From the NCBI RefSeq assembly GCF_026344005.1, contig NZ_JAPKNH010000001.1, forward strand, positions 620,001 to 684,000: a DNA stretch of 64,000 nucleotides. Reading direction: 5' to 3'. This document shows, one piece after another, positions 39,688-48,048 of this stretch. The notes under the pieces are model-generated. The model was not told the DNA's origin, did no database searches, and saw only the letters and a list, made by a program, of their open reading frames with translations. The stretch is from Kaistia terrae. Lineage in GTDB: Bacteria > Pseudomonadota > Alphaproteobacteria > Rhizobiales > Kaistiaceae. Positions within the stretch are counted from its first letter, which is position 1; every line of letters begins with the position of its first letter. The translations under genes and the position numbers were made by a program.

Positions 39688-39850
39688 CTACCGAGTCACG
39701 TCTAAGGCGTAGACGGTGATGGCGAAGGCAACCAGCATCAGCGCGACCCTGTTGGTCAGCTTTCGGGCCTGCAAGTCGGTCGATTTCTCTAGGGCCCGCG
39801 ATGGAGGCCTTGAGGTCTGGAGGCGTAGGTAGGACCTGAGGAGAGTGCAT
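39688..39850 (-). pseudogene. frameshifted second member of small pair B
   Basis: The N-terminal part reads HSPQVLPTPPDLKASIAG in one frame. The C-terminal part, ALEKSTDLQARKLT followed by a membrane helix ending YALDVTR and a TAG, reads in another. Together they match the intact 50-residue gene at 35026 (DLKASLA... LQVRKLT... YVLHVSS). A one-base shift near 39798 breaks it. The ATG taken as start is at 39850. Confidence 0.6.
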
Positions 39851-39879
39851 AGAATGCAGGAGAGGGCACACTCTAGGGC

Positions 39880-40455
39880 TCAGCTTACTACGGAGGCCCG
39901 GTTTATATCAAAGATGTCGATCTGTGCATTATCGAAGAGCGCCTCAAGCGCATCGATGCCGTTGCTCTCAAGGTAGGCTTTTTCCCCGTCCGAAATTGGC
40001 ACCATCAACAAGCAGTAAATTACTTGTCCTTCGACTTCGATTTTGTCTAGCGCGGGCCATAGAAAGGGGGCGACGAACGTTACGTGTCGAAGCGTCCGCG
40101 AAATTCCATACTGGTCTATGATATCGGGGATTAGTGAGCCGTACGAGATATTTGTCCGGTTTTTGAAACAGTCGAATACGCAGCTCGACAATAAGCTATC
40201 GACGTGCGGTGTGTCTGAGGCGCAGGCAGTCACGACCTCCACTTTCACCTCAACATCTCCCGCTTGCTGAACAGTTTGGCTCAATCCTACCGAGCCGTAT
40301 GAAGTCACCCCTTCGACCGGAAAGTTGCGTCCGCTCACGATGGCGCAATCAACGACGCCGTCATCGTCTCCGAAACGAAAGACCTTTGTTTCAACCCCAA
40401 ATGCAGCTCGGATTGTCTTTCCGAGACTGCGTTCGAATAAGGAAGGTGTTCTCAT
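39880..40455 (-). CDS. SUFU (suppressor of fused) domain protein
   Basis: This protein of about 191 residues has a single SUFU-type domain: an early strand pair with VEGVTSYGSVGLS and the C-terminal block VPISDGEKAYLESNGIDALE followed by DINRASVV, which is the typical end of bacterial SUFU proteins. In bacteria these are mostly immunity proteins of polymorphic toxin systems. GGGA precedes the ATG at 40455; starts 7 and 11 codons upstream lack a ribosome site. No matching toxin gene was found in the window. Confidence 0.75.
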   Translation of the reverse strand: MRTPSLFERSLGKTIRAAFGVETKVFRFGDDDGVVDCAIVSGRNFPVEGVTSYGSVGLSQTVQQAGDVEVKVEVVTACASDTPHVDSLLSSCVFDCFKNRTNISYGSLIPDIIDQYGISRTLRHVTFVAPFLWPALDKIEVEGQVIYCLLMVPISDGEKAYLESNGIDALEALFDNAQIDIFDINRASVVS

Positions 40456-40505
40456 CGAGATTCCCGAGAAATTCATACATGACGGCAAAAGCAGCCCCTG
40501 AGCAT

Positions 40506-40554
40506 GGGGCCATCATATGTGCCCATTGATGCAATTGGGAGATGAAACATTGGG
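40506..40554 (-). promoter_or_regulatory. conserved promoter-like block upstream of the SUFU gene
   Basis: GGGGCCATCATATGTGCCCA and a downstream ACATTGGG resemble the block at 47151-47219 before the virion-protein gene (GGCCCCATCATATGCGCACC, ACATTGGG). Both sit about 50-150 bp upstream of minus-strand genes of the element. They may be element-specific promoters or regulator sites. Confidence 0.4.
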
Positions 40555-40669
40555 TGGATGCAATCTTCCTTCAGCGTCAGGAGACCTGGAGCGGCTCCCA
40601 AGGGCGGACCTTGGGGCATGCCCGCCTCCGCGCGGAGACCTTCTGACAGTACTGGAGGGAAGGACGCGA

Positions 40670-40936
40670 TGGGGCCTAAGGGGGAGACTTGAGGGGAGTG
40701 CGTAGGTGACTGGGTGGGGAGGAGGTGAACCCTCTCCATCCTCCTCAGACCGCAGGTCCAGACAGAGAGTTGTCCGGGAGGAGGCCAATCACATTGAGCA
40801 CTGATGTCAGGCGCTCCTCTCCCCCGCCTCATGTTGCCCCTTGGGTCTCTCCTCCCGGCCTAGGTCGATGATGAGAAGAGAGACCGATCTCTTACTCCTA
40901 GAGGGAGAGAGACTGGGAGGGAGGTATAGTGGCAAG
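40670..40936. repeat. long imperfect direct repeat, copy 2
   Basis: This is the counterpart of 38333-38563. Similarity runs from about 40670 through the 3' end of the polymerase-like gene to about 41030. It is noncoding, purine-rich on the + strand, and contains no open frame of interest. Confidence 0.8.
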
Positions 40937-42295
40937 TTAAGCCACCAAGGCCACCTGAGGCCTCCAAATCGGCTTCTCCTTCACGGGCAACGCCACGCCT
41001 AGCAGTTTTGCCGAGACCGATTGCATGACATTCACGGCCTCCGCTCGGTCGGAACCCCTCACGTTTATTCCGTCATGAACCGGAAGGGCCGGAATGCCTC
41101 GGTCGGCCAATTCCAGAAGCACGGCCATGAGCACGCGGCTCTCGGTATGCATGAGTTCTACGCCAACATCCCGCCCGAGTAGATGCGCGATGGCCGGATG
41201 CCTTAGCATCATTGCCTCGACAAGCCGCCTCGCGGTCCAGCCCTCGGGGAGCGCGGCCTTGAGTTTCGGGGCAAGGAGCTTCATGTCGCCCTTTCGGGAT
41301 AGCAGGGAGATCATCGCCAGCTTGGCCCCGTCCCGGTGTTCCTCCAGGCCGGGAACGTCGTAGGGGTCTCCATCCGGGAGGCTTCCGGTGGCTTTGAGAT
41401 AGGCCAGAACAGCAAAGGCCGAGACATAGTCCAGGTCCGCGATATCCTCTCCGCCGATGGTGATGAGATACCGCCTGCGTGTCTTGAGGGTCTGCCAGAA
41501 GCCCCCAGCGATGCGACCATTGAGATCGAACGCTTGAGGGGAGTGGGCAGACCTGATGAGAAAGGATCGCCGCAAGGCCAGCGGTCCTATTGGCTCCCTG
41601 GCGTAGGCTATCCCGGCATCGTTGAGTATCGTGTTGATGTGTTCCATCTCGGCGCGGAACCTCATGGTCTCCTCGGTGTCGACGTATGGCACCAGATGTT
41701 TTCCAAGCGGAGCATGTTGGCGGCGGCGTGGTTCGTCCTTCTCTTGGTCATCTCGTGCCCGAAGCCAGATGGTCTCGCCTCCCATGTCCCGCCCAATGTC
41801 CCCGAGGCGGACCCTATGACGGTCCATGAGGGTCACGAACTCGGCGCTCGGCTCCACGGTCGTCGTACGCTGTTTGAAGACATAGGGGTGAACCACAAGC
41901 AGCCCGGCTTCCTGCAAAGACTGCACGACTCCCTTGAGTATTCCCTGAGGGTAGTCCTTGCGGTCGTACCGGGTCGGCTTGGTCTTGGCGGTTGAGATTG
42001 CCAAGAGGTTTCCCAGCTCGTGACAGGGACTCAAGGCAAGGTGCGTGAGGTTGGCCGCGATGTTGCCCATCACGAAGCGCCTACGCTCGGCGGCGTCACG
42101 GCGGAGAGACCTGATGCGGGTCGGGGAGGTAGGCACGGTGATGGACATGAGGTGGTCCACGAGGGCGGTTAAGGCGTCTCCCTTCGCGGTCAGCCAGGGG
42201 TCCAGAAAGATGGACGTGGGGGGCTCCTCATTGCTCACTCGCGGGCCCTTTCTGCCGCTTGATTGTTCACTCAATGACTCGTCAAATCGTTCCAT
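40937..42295 (-). CDS. divergent palm-domain polymerase-like protein (family A / single-subunit RNAP motifs)
   Basis: This protein of about 452 residues is not a known replicase by overall sequence, but the C-terminal half shows, in order, a motif-A-like block GEDIADLDYVSAFAVLAYL (282-300, Asp289), a motif-B-like block HRDGAKLAMISLLSRKG (320-336, Arg321 and Lys325) and a motif-C-like PVHDGINV (405-412, His407-Asp408). These match the D-x-S, R-x3-K and VHD-E pattern of family A DNA polymerases and T7-like RNA polymerases. The N-terminal 250 residues lack an exonuclease signature. The start at 42295 has GGAGG at 6 bp; another ATG overlaps the upstream stop at 42301. It is probably the element's replication or priming enzyme. 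Confidence 0.65.
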   Translation of the reverse strand: MERFDESLSEQSSGRKGPRVSNEEPPTSIFLDPWLTAKGDALTALVDHLMSITVPTSPTRIRSLRRDAAERRRFVMGNIAANLTHLALSPCHELGNLLAISTAKTKPTRYDRKDYPQGILKGVVQSLQEAGLLVVHPYVFKQRTTTVEPSAEFVTLMDRHRVRLGDIGRDMGGETIWLRARDDQEKDEPRRRQHAPLGKHLVPYVDTEETMRFRAEMEHINTILNDAGIAYAREPIGPLALRRSFLIRSAHSPQAFDLNGRIAGGFWQTLKTRRRYLITIGGEDIADLDYVSAFAVLAYLKATGSLPDGDPYDVPGLEEHRDGAKLAMISLLSRKGDMKLLAPKLKAALPEGWTARRLVEAMMLRHPAIAHLLGRDVGVELMHTESRVLMAVLLELADRGIPALPVHDGINVRGSDRAEAVNVMQSVSAKLLGVALPVKEKPIWRPQVALVA

Positions 42296-42297
42296 AT

Positions 42298-43110
42298 TCA
42301 TCCTCCCACGATGGTTGTCCGACCGCCTGCCCCGAACAGTCCCAGGAAGGCCTCCATGCGTCGGAGTTCGTCCCTGGAGTCGTCCCTCGGAGGTCGTGCT
42401 GGAGGACGGGAGACCTTTGCGGCTGGCCTTGCCTGCGCTCTGATGTGATCGATGGTGTCGCTGCCGAAAGCTATGGAGGCTCGTTCCTCAATCATCCTAC
42501 CCAGGTGTCGGAGATAGAGCCCTTCACTTCGAGGGTAGCGGGAGGTCCCATCTGGATAGTGCGTCCCGGCCGCCCCTCGGAGCCGCTTTGCCTGCTTGCT
42601 GATCTGGACGGCCTCCCAGTCGGGGGCTCCCCAGGGTCCCAACTCGGCCTGTGTCGCCTGGATGGTCAGAACGATGAGGAAGAGTTGCTCTGCCGTCTTT
42701 CCGGCCTCATGCAGCCTCGCGAGGGTGTTCCTGGCTTTGCCCTCTGGGGACATGCTCCGTTGGCGGTAGGCGTCCTGACTGCGGCCTTGAGAGGACATGA
42801 GGGCTTCCAGTCGGGAGAGGGCCATCCTGACGGGGGCATCATGCTGGTGCAGCCGATACCACTCAAGGACCGCCTGCCTGAATGGCATTAGCTCAGCCTT
42901 GGAATACGATTTCCGGTGCTCATGACCGTGAGCCCTCAGGTGCTCTCGGTGCGGCTTGCAATATTCCTCACTGAGACCCTGTGAAGCGGAGCGCTGAGTG
43001 GGTAGTTCGCACCCGGGCACCACACAGTGCTCTGGCGGGTAGGTCGAGGGAGCCTTGGCGCGACGCTTGATGTCTCGGGCCGCTCGAAGGCGGGAGTTTC
43101 GGGAGGTCAT
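42298..43110 (-). CDS. hypothetical protein with N-terminal Cys/His zinc-binding cluster
   Basis: This 270-residue basic protein has CVVPGCELPTQR and EEYCKPHREH near residues 28-57, forming a C-x4-C ... C-x2-H zinc-finger-like cluster. A helical body and a Pro/Arg-rich linker (about 225-240) follow. No catalytic motif was seen. It starts 2 bp after the HNH gene stop (GGAGGA at good spacing) and overlaps the polymerase-like gene start region by 4 bp. Operon position suggests a DNA-binding helper, loader or primase-associated factor. Confidence 0.65.
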   Translation of the reverse strand: MTSRNSRLRAARDIKRRAKAPSTYPPEHCVVPGCELPTQRSASQGLSEEYCKPHREHLRAHGHEHRKSYSKAELMPFRQAVLEWYRLHQHDAPVRMALSRLEALMSSQGRSQDAYRQRSMSPEGKARNTLARLHEAGKTAEQLFLIVLTIQATQAELGPWGAPDWEAVQISKQAKRLRGAAGTHYPDGTSRYPRSEGLYLRHLGRMIEERASIAFGSDTIDHIRAQARPAAKVSRPPARPPRDDSRDELRRMEAFLGLFGAGGRTTIVGG

Positions 43111-43112
43111 TG

Positions 43113-43787
43113 TCAATCCTCCTCGCCCATGAGCCTGTCCTGCACCAGCCGTCCCGTCTCTCCGTCATGGTCTGTGCAAATAGTGATCCCCTTGGCGAAC
43201 CCTGGTGCCCCTCCGTTGGCTAGGTCGATGCCGTGATTTGGGTGGTAACCTAGAGCGATTTCCGCTGCTGCCCGCCGCCTGGTCGCGTGCTCCAAACTGT
43301 CGAAGCCGCCCAAGTCCCTAAGCACGCCCTGGTCATCCCGGATCTGCGCCCGCCACTTCTTCCCGTGGAGATGGACTCCCGTGACACCGGACGTGTTGTT
43401 CTTGTGTGGAGTGCGGTTCCGTGTGTTTTCCGCATGGGTAACGGCGCGGAGGTTCTCCCAACGGTTGTCGTCGCCCTGGTGATTGATGTGGTCTACGGAG
43501 TCGTCCGGCCACTTCCCGGTCTGGATCGCCCACGCAATGACATGCACTAGCGGGCGGAAGAGCTTTGAGTCGAGCGTCATCTGTGCCTGGAGGTAGCCGC
43601 TGGAGTTGCTACCTCCCACGGGCTTTCCGGCATATCGCTTGTTCCAGGTCTTCCACGCGCCATCGCTGGTGAAATGGCTTCGTGGTCGTTCGCGCCACGT
43701 CAAGATGCCCGACATGGGGTTGTAGTTAAAGAGTTCCCGAATGGTCTCTACTGGGGGAAGCTCTTTAGGCTTTGGCCTTTGGGCCAT
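43113..43787 (-). CDS. HNH endonuclease with AP2 DNA-binding domain
   Basis: This 224-residue protein has an HNH_3 nuclease core (about residues 60-120, with VDHINHQGDDNRWENLR giving the D-H, N and N positions) followed by an AP2-like DNA-binding domain (about 125-180, SGVTGVHLHGKKWRAQI). GGAG lies 6 bp before the ATG at 43787. Such proteins are typical phage homing endonucleases. As first gene of a three-gene operon with the polymerase-like protein it may be either a freestanding homing enzyme or part of element replication. Confidence 0.88.
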   Translation of the reverse strand: MAQRPKPKELPPVETIRELFNYNPMSGILTWRERPRSHFTSDGAWKTWNKRYAGKPVGGSNSSGYLQAQMTLDSKLFRPLVHVIAWAIQTGKWPDDSVDHINHQGDDNRWENLRAVTHAENTRNRTPHKNNTSGVTGVHLHGKKWRAQIRDDQGVLRDLGGFDSLEHATRRRAAAEIALGYHPNHGIDLANGGAPGFAKGITICTDHDGETGRLVQDRLMGEED

Positions 43788-43885
43788 GGGTGTCTCCATC
43801 AAAAGAATGGGGACGGAAAGGCGCTGCTCTCCATCCCCAAAGATTGTTAATGTCTGTTGTGGTGGGTGCTGGTGCCTATGCTGGC

Positions 43886-46800
43886 CTAGCGGTGGGACCT
43901 GATGGCGAAGTGGGGCTTGTCCTTGAGGCTCTTCCAGTCAGCACCGACATCGAGCTTGATGCCGAGTTCCTTGGCGGCCTGCTTCATGGCCTTGACGATC
44001 TCCGCCTGGGAGGCCGACTCGAAGTTCACCGCCCCCTCTGCGTCGATAGGCCAGAGGTCCACGGCGTTGCCGTCCAGGTGGTCACTGTCTTCGGTCTTGC
44101 TCCATCCCCACTCGACAGCCTTCTTCTGGCTGGCTGCATCACGCTTGCCGGACCCTATGACGAACTTGATGCCCGTCTTCTCCTGGGCCCGTCTGATCAC
44201 GTCCTGGAGCCCTGGCTTGAGGGTCTTGAGGTTGGCCTCGTGGTTCGCCACGGGGTCGCTATTCCACTCCTGGAACTTGGCCACCTGTCCCGCTCGGCCC
44301 TCGCCATCCACGTCAGGGATCTTGGCGTAGGCCCTGGGTGCGTTCGGGGAGCCAAGGGAGGCGGTGAGCCTCTCGGAGGAGTGTCCGGGAGGCCCCCCGT
44401 GGAGGGCCTTTATGACCTGCTGCGGGGTGGCTGCTGCCCGCTGGCCCTTGTAGGTTCCCCTACCGTTCGCCTTGGGCAGCGAGGCCCACTCGGCTGAGAG
44501 GTTGTTGAGGAACGTCTTGTCGTCCATCTGCCCAGCCTGCCACTTGGAGAGGCCACGACGCTCAAGAAGGTGCATCGCCATCCGGTCCTGCATCTTCTCA
44601 TCGAACATCTCGTTACCCTTGAGGCCGAGATCCTTGCGGAGACTACGCAGGGTGGTGCGGACGATCTGATACCGGCCGGACGCCGAGGAGTTCCACCTGT
44701 TGTTCTTGTGGCGCAGCATCTTGGTCTGCATGGCGTCCACCTGGTCGAGCGTCATGCCGACGAGGTTCACGTCTCCGCCCGTGTAGGCCCCGTAACCCAG
44801 GGTCTCATTGTAGCCGTTCCTGCGGTCAGTTCCCTCGGTGTGTCCGATGAGGCCGAGGATGCCGTCCATAGGCACGCCAGCCTTGCGGAGGGACTCCACC
44901 CGGGGCGGGGCGCTGAATAGGTTCGTCAGCTTCTCGCGTGTCTCGGGGGAGACCTCAGAGGTATCCGGCTGGATGGAGTTGGTGATGGTCGGGTCGATCC
45001 CATCTCCGCTCTCACCCATGATGGCCTGCGTCTCCTCGTGAAACATCCGGTTGGCTTCCTCCAAGGAGACCCCGTTGCGCTGCGAGAAGGACTCGACGGC
45101 CCCCTTGCGGGCTGGACTCAGGGTCTCGAAGGCCGGAGGCGGGGTCGTATTGTTGTCGCCTGACGTTGGGAGGCCATTCGGTGCGACCTGCTGGTTCGCT
45201 GGGGGAATGACCGGCTCGGGCTCGCTTGCGAATGGGTCCTTCTTGGGCCCATTGGGTCCTGCCATCAGGTTGTCACCCATAATGCCGAGTGACCCGAGGG
45301 CGGACTGCCACCAGCTTCCTGCATCCTCCTGGGCGTACCCGGTGGCATCCTGGACGGCGTTCATGGTGTCCGTCACCGCGTCCGCTGACGCCTGGTCGGC
45401 CTGGCCCTTGGCCTCGGCCTTTGCGGCCTGCTGTGCTGCCAAGGCGGCGGCGTCAGCCTTCTGGCGGTCTGCATCCGACTGGTAGGTGTTGACGTACTCC
45501 CCGGTGTCATCCTCCTGGAGCCGGGAGCGGATGATCGTGGCAGCTTCCAGCGCCGCTTTCTCCTTCTCCATCATGGAGGCGTCGGGGTTCCGTTTCTCCC
45601 AATCGAGGAGGAGATGGCGGTAGTCGTGCAGAGCTTCGAGGGCCTCGGAGGAGAGCGGCATGTCCCCGCTGATGGCGGCCTCTGTCTTGGAGAGGGCGGT
45701 TGCGTTGGTCAGGAACCTGACGGTGTCCTTGGCGGTGGGGGCAGTGAAGATGCCGCCGTCATCCTGCGCCTTCTTCACGGCAGCCATCCGGTCGAGGGCC
45801 TTCTGGTAGGTCGCCTGATTCTTAATGACGCCGGCATCCCGCATCGCGTTGATATAGCCAATGCCAGCGCCGCTATGAATGTTCTCCCAGACGGGCATCA
45901 GACCCACATCCTCCTCCTGCTGGAAGCCAGTCTTGGCGGAGGTCTTGGCGTCCTGGAGGGTCTTGCGGATGTCGCCATCCCTGCGGCTCAACTTGACGAT
46001 CAGCTCCTCGGGGACCTCCTTGTTCTGATAGATGAGGGCGTAGGCCCCGGCCTTGTCGGCCTCCTGCTGGGCCTTCTCTTCCGCCTCGCGCTGCCTGGCG
46101 ATCTCCCCACCCGTGGCACCTTGAGCCGCCGTGATGCGGTTCTGCGAGGCAGTCATGGCCTCCCGGATCTTGGGGGCGAAGTTCATGGGGTGCTCCTTGC
46201 CGGGGAGCTTCTTGTCGAGGAGCTTGAGGACCTCCATGTCGGAAGTCCGCTCGGCCTGGAGGAGGATGGAGTCAACGATGAGCTGGTCCACCGGGGCTTC
46301 CTGCTCACCCCGGGCGAGCGCCTCGGTGCGGACCTCGATGGTCTTGTCCCAGAAGGCGTTCCAGTCGGTCGTTCCCGTGGCCCTACCGTCGTCCAGGGTC
46401 TCAGAGAGGGCGTGGGTGATGGTCGCGCCTGTGGTTGCCCGTGCTCCCTCCTTGATGCGCTCGTCACGTTCCGTCTGGAAGGTGTTGAGGCCACCCATCG
46501 TGACGCGCTCAAGGTGCGGGGCCAGGCCCTGAAGGACCTCGGGGTCCTGCTCCTCGCCCACGTTGTCGGACATCCACTGGGAGGCCCACGCCGAGTAGCC
46601 CGCGCTGTCCGCATCATGGCGTCCCTCCCAGGACTGGTAGTCGAGGGAGGACTTGTCACCAAGGCGGAGGCCCGCGAGGTTGCCCTGGGACTTCTTGTAG
46701 GAGGCCATGTAGACGGGCGAGGAAGATGCCGGGACCAAGCCCTGCTTGACTGCCTCGGCCCAGCCCACCTGGTTGTTCCGGTTGAAGTCCACAATGGCCT

Positions 46801-47002
46801 TAGCCTCTTCGGCCTTGTCGTTCTCCCCCTTCTTCTTGTTGAGGTAGCCCCCGAGGCCAGAGTCGAAGGCGGCCAGACCCTCGGCCAGCTCGTGCAGTGA
46901 GGAACGGCCTGGTTCTGCCGGACGGACGTAGGTGTCTACCGGCGAGGCCACACCCTGAATAGCGCTGGGTGCGGAGACCTCACGTACTTGCTGACGTGCC
47001 AT
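43886..47002 (-). CDS. large virion-type protein with lysozyme-like and M15 peptidase domains
   Basis: This 1038-residue protein has a long helical, Gln/Ala/Lys-rich N-terminal part (1-690), a lysozyme/transglycosylase-like domain (about 710-865, GLIGHTEGTDRR with a candidate catalytic Glu, and SASGRYQI) and a C-terminal M15-type peptidase domain (930-1038) with the zinc motif SDHLDGNAVD (S-x-H-x2-G-x-A-x-D) and a final PHF. AAAGGA precedes the ATG at 47002. The layout resembles internal or injected virion proteins of podophages that breach peptidoglycan. No signal peptide is seen. It is the only structural-type gene of the element. Confidence 0.8.
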   Translation of the reverse strand: MARQQVREVSAPSAIQGVASPVDTYVRPAEPGRSSLHELAEGLAAFDSGLGGYLNKKKGENDKAEEAKAIVDFNRNNQVGWAEAVKQGLVPASSSPVYMASYKKSQGNLAGLRLGDKSSLDYQSWEGRHDADSAGYSAWASQWMSDNVGEEQDPEVLQGLAPHLERVTMGGLNTFQTERDERIKEGARATTGATITHALSETLDDGRATGTTDWNAFWDKTIEVRTEALARGEQEAPVDQLIVDSILLQAERTSDMEVLKLLDKKLPGKEHPMNFAPKIREAMTASQNRITAAQGATGGEIARQREAEEKAQQEADKAGAYALIYQNKEVPEELIVKLSRRDGDIRKTLQDAKTSAKTGFQQEEDVGLMPVWENIHSGAGIGYINAMRDAGVIKNQATYQKALDRMAAVKKAQDDGGIFTAPTAKDTVRFLTNATALSKTEAAISGDMPLSSEALEALHDYRHLLLDWEKRNPDASMMEKEKAALEAATIIRSRLQEDDTGEYVNTYQSDADRQKADAAALAAQQAAKAEAKGQADQASADAVTDTMNAVQDATGYAQEDAGSWWQSALGSLGIMGDNLMAGPNGPKKDPFASEPEPVIPPANQQVAPNGLPTSGDNNTTPPPAFETLSPARKGAVESFSQRNGVSLEEANRMFHEETQAIMGESGDGIDPTITNSIQPDTSEVSPETREKLTNLFSAPPRVESLRKAGVPMDGILGLIGHTEGTDRRNGYNETLGYGAYTGGDVNLVGMTLDQVDAMQTKMLRHKNNRWNSSASGRYQIVRTTLRSLRKDLGLKGNEMFDEKMQDRMAMHLLERRGLSKWQAGQMDDKTFLNNLSAEWASLPKANGRGTYKGQRAAATPQQVIKALHGGPPGHSSERLTASLGSPNAPRAYAKIPDVDGEGRAGQVAKFQEWNSDPVANHEANLKTLKPGLQDVIRRAQEKTGIKFVIGSGKRDAASQKKAVEWGWSKTEDSDHLDGNAVDLWPIDAEGAVNFESASQAEIVKAMKQAAKELGIKLDVGADWKSLKDKPHFAIRSHR

Positions 47003-47150
47003 TGTGATGGTCCTTTCGTGACAACAAAAAGCCCGCGTCCTCACGGTCGAGACCTGAGAGGAGAGGCGGGCGGATGATTGATCGGGTGAGAGAGGGTGGG
47101 AGGCCGGAAGTTGCTGCTACAAGGCGGCGGAAAAACGCGATGGGGCGCTG

Positions 47151-47219
47151 GGCCCCATCATATGCGCACCTATTGGGTCGCAGGATCCGATTGTCCCATC
47201 AAGTAGGAGGACATTGGGC
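47151..47219 (-). promoter_or_regulatory. conserved promoter-like block upstream of the virion-type gene
   Basis: GGCCCCATCATATGCGCACC and ACATTGGG match the block at 40506-40554. It lies about 150 bp before the 1038-residue gene start on the minus strand and just after the regulator gene. A CATATG palindrome is at its centre. Confidence 0.4.
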
Positions 47220-47256
47220 ACGGTCCCCATGTGTAGGCGGCGACCGTGCCGCTGCG

Positions 47257-47619
47257 CTAGTCGGCCTTCTTTAGGATCAGATCCAATTGGCGAATGAGAC
47301 CCCTACCTGTCGGCGTCAGGCGGAACATCTTCTTCCGTCCGCTGTGGGGATGCTCTCGGGTCTCCACCAAGCCCAGTCCCGGCTTGTCCTCTCGGTAGCG
47401 GTGTCCGAGGTAGCGTGTGTGCTGCGAGAGCGAGCTGGGAGAGGTGCCTATCTTCACCGCGAGGTCCTCCAGGCTCATCAATTCACCGGCGCTGTCCACA
47501 TGGTCCTCCCAAATAGCGACACCGAGGAGGGTCAAGGCGACGGTAACCGGGATGTCTCGATGCTCTGCCAGTAGCCTGCGGTTGGCCTCGAACAGTGCGC
47601 GTACGTGTCTGGTACTCAT
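47257..47619 (-). CDS. winged-helix regulator, MarR-like
   Basis: This 120-residue protein has a central helix-turn-helix (SLEDLAVKIGTSPSSLSQHT) and a beta-wing (LGLVETREHPHSGRKKMFRL) followed by a dimerisation helix. It resembles MarR/replication-regulator folds of phages and plasmids. It is transcribed toward the virion-type gene and may control element genes through the promoter-like blocks at 40506 and 47151. Confidence 0.75.
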   Translation of the reverse strand: MSTRHVRALFEANRRLLAEHRDIPVTVALTLLGVAIWEDHVDSAGELMSLEDLAVKIGTSPSSLSQHTRYLGHRYREDKPGLGLVETREHPHSGRKKMFRLTPTGRGLIRQLDLILKKAD

Positions 47620-47711
47620 GGAACTCTTTCCCCCTGGAGAACGCGGAGGAGTGGCCCGGTGTCAGGCTCACTCCCCTTGATGGCGGCGCTGGTGCTACTC
47701 GGTGGAGGGCT

Positions 47712-47939
47712 TCAAACGTGACGGGGCGCACCCTGTCCGGCTTCCTGATCGATCCTCCAGGCGTCCACCCAGGGCGTCAGGTCGGCCCCAGAGGTCCAGT
47801 CGATGAGGAACTGGCGGACTTCGAAGTCCTCGATGTGCTCGATGGCGAACCCCATGGCGCTCTCGGGGCTCTTGAGGAGGGCGAGCATTTCAGTGTCTGT
47901 CGTGGCAGCTGTCAGGGCGGGGAGGATGTTGGTGGTCAT
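47712..47939 (-). CDS. hypothetical protein, 75 residues
   Basis: This small acidic, soluble protein has no recognised family: MTTNILPALTAATTDTEM, then helical stretches, with a Trp-rich end DWTSGADLTPWVDAW. GGAG precedes the ATG at 47939 by 8 bp. It lies 93 bp upstream of the regulator and 110 bp from attR, so it is the outermost gene at the right end. An excisionase role would fit position and size, but no helix-turn-helix is visible. Confidence 0.55.
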   Translation of the reverse strand: MTTNILPALTAATTDTEMLALLKSPESAMGFAIEHIEDFEVRQFLIDWTSGADLTPWVDAWRIDQEAGQGAPRHV

Positions 47940-48048
47940 AGGAAGGTCTCCATAGGGTAGAAAATGCTAGGTTTGACTGCTATGGTTTTGTCATCGGAAG
48001 CGTCGAAAAACGTAATGTTTTCAATGCTTGGATTGTGGGGGAGGTGAT

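Noticed and set aside
33708-48048. CRISPR array within the accessory region
   Set aside because: Repeats present are either long segmental copies or short scattered octamers; none show regular repeat-spacer periodicity, and no cas gene is present.
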